51,083 nt of DNA from an uncultured Lachnospiraceae bacterium. Lineage in GTDB: Bacteria > Bacillota > Clostridia > Lachnospirales > Lachnospiraceae. Below are positions 47,746 to 51,083 of the stretch, piece after piece. The notes beneath the pieces were generated by a model. That model searched no databases. It saw nothing but the letters and a program-made list of their open reading frames with translations, and was not told the origin of the DNA. Position 1 is the first letter of the stretch; each line of letters starts with the position of its first letter. Where the stretch lies: NCBI GenBank assembly GCA_910577825.1, contig CAJTOK010000023.1, forward strand, positions 1-51,083, read 5' to 3'. The position numbers were made by a program, and so were the translations under genes.

Positions 47746-50052
47746 ATGATTAAGCTTTATGGCAACGGGGTTTATCTTGTAAATGGCACCCGTATAATAG
47801 AAGATAACGGGGAGGCAGCAGGCCTGCTAAATGCAGAGTGTGGCGAAGCACCTGCTAAAGAGGAAGCTGCAAAAGGGACAATGGCATATAAGATACTGGA
47901 AGCACACAATACTTCAGGAAATATGCAGAACCTTAATATAAAGTTTGATAAACTCACTTCACATGACATAACATTTGTAGGAATAATACAGACAGCACGT
48001 GCATCAGGCCTTGAAAAGTTTCCTGTCCCTTATGTCCTGACTAATTGCCATAACAGTTTATGCGCAGTAGGCGGCACTATTAATGAAGATGACCATATGT
48101 TTGGGCTTTCATGTGCTAAAAAGTATGGCGGCATGTATGTACCGCCACACCAGGCAGTTATCCACCAGTTTGCACGTGAAATGCTTGCAGGGGGCGGCCA
48201 GATGCTTCTTGGCTCAGATTCACATACACGTTATGGTGCACTTGGCACTATGGCAGTTGGCGAGGGCGGCCCTGAACTTGTAAAGCAGCTTTTAGGCAGG
48301 ACATACGATATTGCAATGCCAGGTGTGGTTGCAGTATACCTGTCAGGAAAGCCGCAAAAGGGTGTTGGCCCGCAGGATATTGCACTGGCAATTATTGGTG
48401 CTGTGTTTAGTAATGGTTATGTTAATAATAAAGTAATGGAATTTGTTGGTGATGGCATTGCAAACCTTTCGGCAGATTACCGTATTGGCATAGATGTAAT
48501 GACTACAGAAACAACATGCCTTTCTTCTATCTGGGCAACAGACAGTGAGATTAAAGATTTCTATGAAATCCATAAACGCCCAGAGGATTATAAAGAATTA
48601 AAACCAGATAGTATAGCTTATTATGACGGGATGGTTTATGTTGACCTTTCGGAGATAAAGCCTATGATAGCCATGCCTTTCCATCCAAGCAATGTATATA
48701 CTATTGATGAACTTAACCAGAATATGATGGATATTCTTGATGATGTTGAGAAAAAGGCACTTGTAAGCCTTGATAATAATAAAATCAAATTTACGCTTAA
48801 AGACAAAGTACATGACGGGAAGCTTTATGTTGAACAGGGTGTTATTGCGGGATGTGCCGGCGGCGGTTTTGAAAATATATGTGATGCCGCTGATATACTC
48901 CGTGGTAAAAATATCGGTTCAGATGAATTTTCGCTTAGTGTGTACCCGTCAAGCCAGCCTGTATTTATGGAGCTTGTTAAAAATGGCGTAATAGCAGATA
49001 TTATGGCAACTGGTGCAACAGTGCGTTCCGCATTCTGCGGCCCATGCTTTGGTGCTGGTGATGTCCCTCCTAACAACGGGCTGTCAATCAGGCATTCAAC
49101 ACGTAACTTCCCTAACAGGGAAGGTTCTAAAGTTACAAATGGGCAGATTGCTTCGGTTGCCCTTATGGATGCACGCTCAATCGCAGCTACTGCTGCCAAT
49201 AAAGGCTACCTGGCATCCGCAATGGATATTGATGCAGGCTTTAATAAGCCAAAGTATTACTTTGACAGTACAATATATGAAAACCGTGTTTATAACGGCA
49301 TTGGAAATCCAAAACCAGACACAGAGATTAAATCCGGGCCTAATATAAAGGACTGGCCTGTTATGTCTGCACTTACAGATAATATGGTGCTTAAAGTTGT
49401 ATCAGAGATACATGACCCTGTAACGACAACAGACGAACTTATACCTTCTGGTGAAACATCTTCATTCCGCTCCAACCCGCTCGGGCTTGCTGAATATACA
49501 CTTTCACGCAAAGACCCTGAATATGTGGGACGTGCCAAGGCTGTACAGCTTGCAGAAAAGGCAAGAACAGCATCAAAGCCGGCAGCAGACATATTTGCTG
49601 CGTGTCCTGAAGTGGAAGAAGTATTTAAGCAGATTAATAGCAGGTTTGAGGCAAAACCAGAAGAAACACAGATAGGAAGCCTTATATATGCAGTAAAACC
49701 AGGTGACGGCTCTGCACGTGAACAGGCAGCTTCCTGCCAGAAAGTGCTTGGCGGCCTTGCAAATATAGCAAAAGAATATGCCACAAAAAGATACCGTTCT
49801 AACCTTATTAACTGGGGAATGCTTCCATTCTTATTTGAAAATGGCAAGCTTCCATTTAAAAACGGGGATTATATCTTTATCAAGGATATTAAAAATGCAG
49901 TTATTAATAAAGAAGATGTAATAAAAGCTTATGTAGCCAATGACGGAATGAGAGAATTTGACCTGGAACTTGGAAGGCTTACAGATGATGAACGTGATAT
50001 AATTGTTAAAGGATGCCTTATAAATTATTATAAGGCACAGATGCAGGCATAA
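47746..50052 (+). CDS. Aconitate hydratase
   Basis: A 768-residue 4Fe-4S enzyme that interconverts citrate and isocitrate, in anaerobes usually for glutamate supply. ATG 47746 follows TAAGGAGGC. Cluster-region motifs include LTNCHNSLCAVGG, GSDSHTRYGALGTMAVGEGG, the GCAGGGFENICDAADI segment and AFCGPCFGAGDVPPNNGLSIRHSTRNFPNREGS. A swivel domain occupies the last part (VNPxEL-type end). It is of the longer bacterial hydratase type. No citrate synthase or isocitrate dehydrogenase gene is adjacent. A 73-bp repeat begins 20 bases after the stop. Confidence 0.88.
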   Translation: MIKLYGNGVYLVNGTRIIEDNGEAAGLLNAECGEAPAKEEAAKGTMAYKILEAHNTSGNMQNLNIKFDKLTSHDITFVGIIQTARASGLEKFPVPYVLTNCHNSLCAVGGTINEDDHMFGLSCAKKYGGMYVPPHQAVIHQFAREMLAGGGQMLLGSDSHTRYGALGTMAVGEGGPELVKQLLGRTYDIAMPGVVAVYLSGKPQKGVGPQDIALAIIGAVFSNGYVNNKVMEFVGDGIANLSADYRIGIDVMTTETTCLSSIWATDSEIKDFYEIHKRPEDYKELKPDSIAYYDGMVYVDLSEIKPMIAMPFHPSNVYTIDELNQNMMDILDDVEKKALVSLDNNKIKFTLKDKVHDGKLYVEQGVIAGCAGGGFENICDAADILRGKNIGSDEFSLSVYPSSQPVFMELVKNGVIADIMATGATVRSAFCGPCFGAGDVPPNNGLSIRHSTRNFPNREGSKVTNGQIASVALMDARSIAATAANKGYLASAMDIDAGFNKPKYYFDSTIYENRVYNGIGNPKPDTEIKSGPNIKDWPVMSALTDNMVLKVVSEIHDPVTTTDELIPSGETSSFRSNPLGLAEYTLSRKDPEYVGRAKAVQLAEKARTASKPAADIFAACPEVEEVFKQINSRFEAKPEETQIGSLIYAVKPGDGSAREQAASCQKVLGGLANIAKEYATKRYRSNLINWGMLPFLFENGKLPFKNGDYIFIKDIKNAVINKEDVIKAYVANDGMREFDLELGRLTDDERDIIVKGCLINYYKAQMQA

Positions 50053-50071
50053 AATTTTTTACAATTAAACA

Positions 50072-50144
50072 GGCTGGCAATTCCAAAGTGTCCAATATAT
50101 AGCACGCTTCCGCTTGAATGAAGCACATTTGGAATTTGCCAGCT
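50072..50144 (+). repeat. 73-bp palindromic repeat, copy C
   Basis: Begins GGCTGGCAATTCCAAAGTG and ends CACATTTGGAATTTGCCAGCT, forming the same long inverted-repeat stem as copies A and B. The centre (TCCAATATATAGCACGCTTCCGC) is different, although the length is the same. It directly follows the aconitase gene. Confidence 0.85.
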
Positions 50145-50181
50145 AATTTGCATTTTGGCATAATATAAACTGGTTTTAAAA

Positions 50182-50520
50182 TTAACGCTTAACACATATA
50201 AAAATTACAATAGCAGTTGCAATGAGAAATCCTGAAAAAATTACTGACGGATTCCATATTTCAAAATAAAAATGCCCAATAAAATATAAAGCAAAAAATA
50301 CCAGATATATGGCAAGTGAATACATGATATTCCTAAAAACCTGCTGGTTTCTTTGTTCTTGTGCCATAATCATATGCTGCTGCTTTTCCAGTATTCCGGT
50401 TTTTACTGATAAATCATCTATTTCTGATGATTTCAGCATATAGTCTGTTGTAACATTAAAAATTGCACTTAATGCTACTATCTTATCAAGTTCCGGGACT
50501 GCCTGCCCCGTTTCCCTCAA
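50182..50520 (-). pseudogene. XRE-type regulator, 5' end lost at an integration junction
   Basis: The 3' part of a helix-turn-helix regulator with a membrane tail. It begins abruptly at ETGQAVPELDKIVALSAIFNVTTDYML, the end of an XRE domain (native protein would read KWETGQ...), and then has a coiled linker and two membrane helices (IMYSLAIYLVFFALYFIGHFYF and VIFSGFLIATAIVIFICV). The N-terminal DNA-binding helices are missing because another element begins at about 50520. The Met at the apparent start is an accident of the junction. Confidence 0.75.
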
Positions 50521-50550
50521 TTAAAGATATTGTTGGGTAAAAAAGAAAGG

Positions 50551-51083
50551 TCAGTCGATTTTGCCGATGAAGCGATAGTAGATTTCTACTTCCTGCTCAC
50601 GGCTTCCGTCCTCGCCCTTGACAGCTTCGTGGACGGTTATTTTTTCAATTAGAGTGTTCAGAAGTTCGGCGGTCAGCTCCACAGGGTTGACATACTGTTT
50701 CATCAGGGCAATCCACTTTTCAGCATCCGCTGCGGTCTGTACGGCGGCTTCCATCATTTCGTGAAGCTGTCTTATTTTTGTTTCAAGCTCCTTTTGCTCG
50801 TTCTGGTACTTCTCGGACAGCATATTGAAGTTATACTCGGTTATGCGTCCGGCAGACCAGTCCTCATACATTTTAGCAAACAGCCCGTCAACCTCGGCTT
50901 TACGCTTTTCCGCCTTTTTCAGCTCCGCAGCCTGCTTTTTCTTCGCAGAGTTTCTTTCTCTGTCGCTGGCATTGAGCAGCCGTTTCAGCAGCTTGTCCTC
51001 GTCTTTCTGTGCCAACATAGACCAGTATTGCAGTCTTGCAAGCACATAGGCATACAGTACATCATAACGGATATAGTGCATGG
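50551..51083 (-). CDS. Large serine recombinase, C-terminal part (continues beyond the window)
   Basis: The last 177 residues of a serine recombinase of the kind with a DUF4368 tail, used by conjugative and mobilisable elements of gut Clostridia. Visible are IRYDVLYAYVLARLQYWSMLAQKDEDKL, a long charged coiled coil (RERNSAKKKQAAELKKAEKRKAEVDGLFAKMYEDWSAGRIT), and the terminal strand IEKITVHEA...EVEIYYRFIGKID. The catalytic Ser domain lies outside the window. Its base composition is visibly richer in G+C than all other genes here, a sign of transfer. It excises or integrates its element; the integration point is at about 50516-50525, inside the XRE gene. Confidence 0.85.
   Translation of the reverse strand, partial: MHYIRYDVLYAYVLARLQYWSMLAQKDEDKLLKRLLNASDRERNSAKKKQAAELKKAEKRKAEVDGLFAKMYEDWSAGRITEYNFNMLSEKYQNEQKELETKIRQLHEMMEAAVQTAADAEKWIALMKQYVNPVELTAELLNTLIEKITVHEAVKGEDGSREQEVEIYYRFIGKID

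Noticed and set aside
51..51083. tRNA or 5S/16S/23S rRNA genes
   Set aside because: I saw no cloverleaf-type sequence with GGTTCRANNCC arm or conserved rRNA blocks in the intergenic regions.

Overview
The window reads as chromosome from a low-GC, anaerobic Firmicute of the Lachnospiraceae type (a Lachnospira/[Eubacterium] eligens-like genome is a guess from style, not a demonstrated identity). Grounds: Clostridia-like gene order (mutS-mutL-miaA, ribD-ribE-ribBA-ribH, pyrB-pyrI), strong AGGAGG ribosome binding sites, frequent TTG starts, an A-type RNase P RNA, BspA-like surface proteins with Pro/Thr stalks, PadR/HAAS pairs, a BlaI/M56 pair and a large serine recombinase typical of gut Clostridia mobile elements.

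Layout. 1-3700: rpmF with a textbook promoter, a 5'-truncated chloramphenicol-phosphotransferase-like fragment bracketed by a duplicated rpmF 3' end, an RNase E/G family gene, an iron-dependent alcohol dehydrogenase and a small unknown gene. 3700-9400: a secreted BspA/DUF285 repeat protein, a truncated AAA-ATPase-like/DUF1703 gene, a small membrane protein and a chemotaxis receptor. 9400-15400: rnpB, then the mismatch-repair/tRNA-modification operon mutS-mutL-miaA. 15400-18400: a BlaI-type repressor and M56 sensor peptidase behind two palindromic operators and a structured leader. 18400-26400: a restriction-modification island with a frameshifted adenine methyltransferase followed by complete type I hsdM-hsdS-hsdR. 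26400-31300: transposase debris, an FMN riboswitch with terminator, the riboflavin operon and a YqeG-type phosphatase. 31300-33500: an AAA ATPase, the 3' remnant of what looks like its partner gene, and an AP2-domain protein. 33500-38000: a SleB-type wall hydrolase, threonine synthase and a secreted M14 carboxypeptidase. 38000-41400: a PadR/HAAS pair, a secreted leucine-rich-repeat protein and a PD-(D/E)XK-type nuclease with a possible PUA/EVE-like tail. 41400-45900: copper homeostasis (csoR, a copA with CopZ fused to its end) and pyrB-pyrI. 45900-50050: a second chemotaxis receptor and an aconitase. From about 50520 to the window edge lies the end of an integrated element whose serine recombinase has split an XRE-type regulator gene.

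Most notable non-gene signals: (i) three copies of a 73-bp palindromic repeat (23284-23356, 37968-38040, 50072-50144) with conserved inverted ends and a divergent centre; (ii) a +1 frameshift in a six-G run in the methyltransferase, which could be an off state of phase variation; (iii) an internal ribosome binding site and ATG inside copA that would release a free 68-residue CopZ; (iv) paired operators, two hairpins and an overlapping 35-codon leader ORF in front of the BlaI-like gene; (v) an AAA-ATPase/partner pair apparently collapsed by an internal deletion. I do not see one single large, clearly new multi-gene system; the repeat family and the leader/operator arrangement are the best candidates for undescribed biology.
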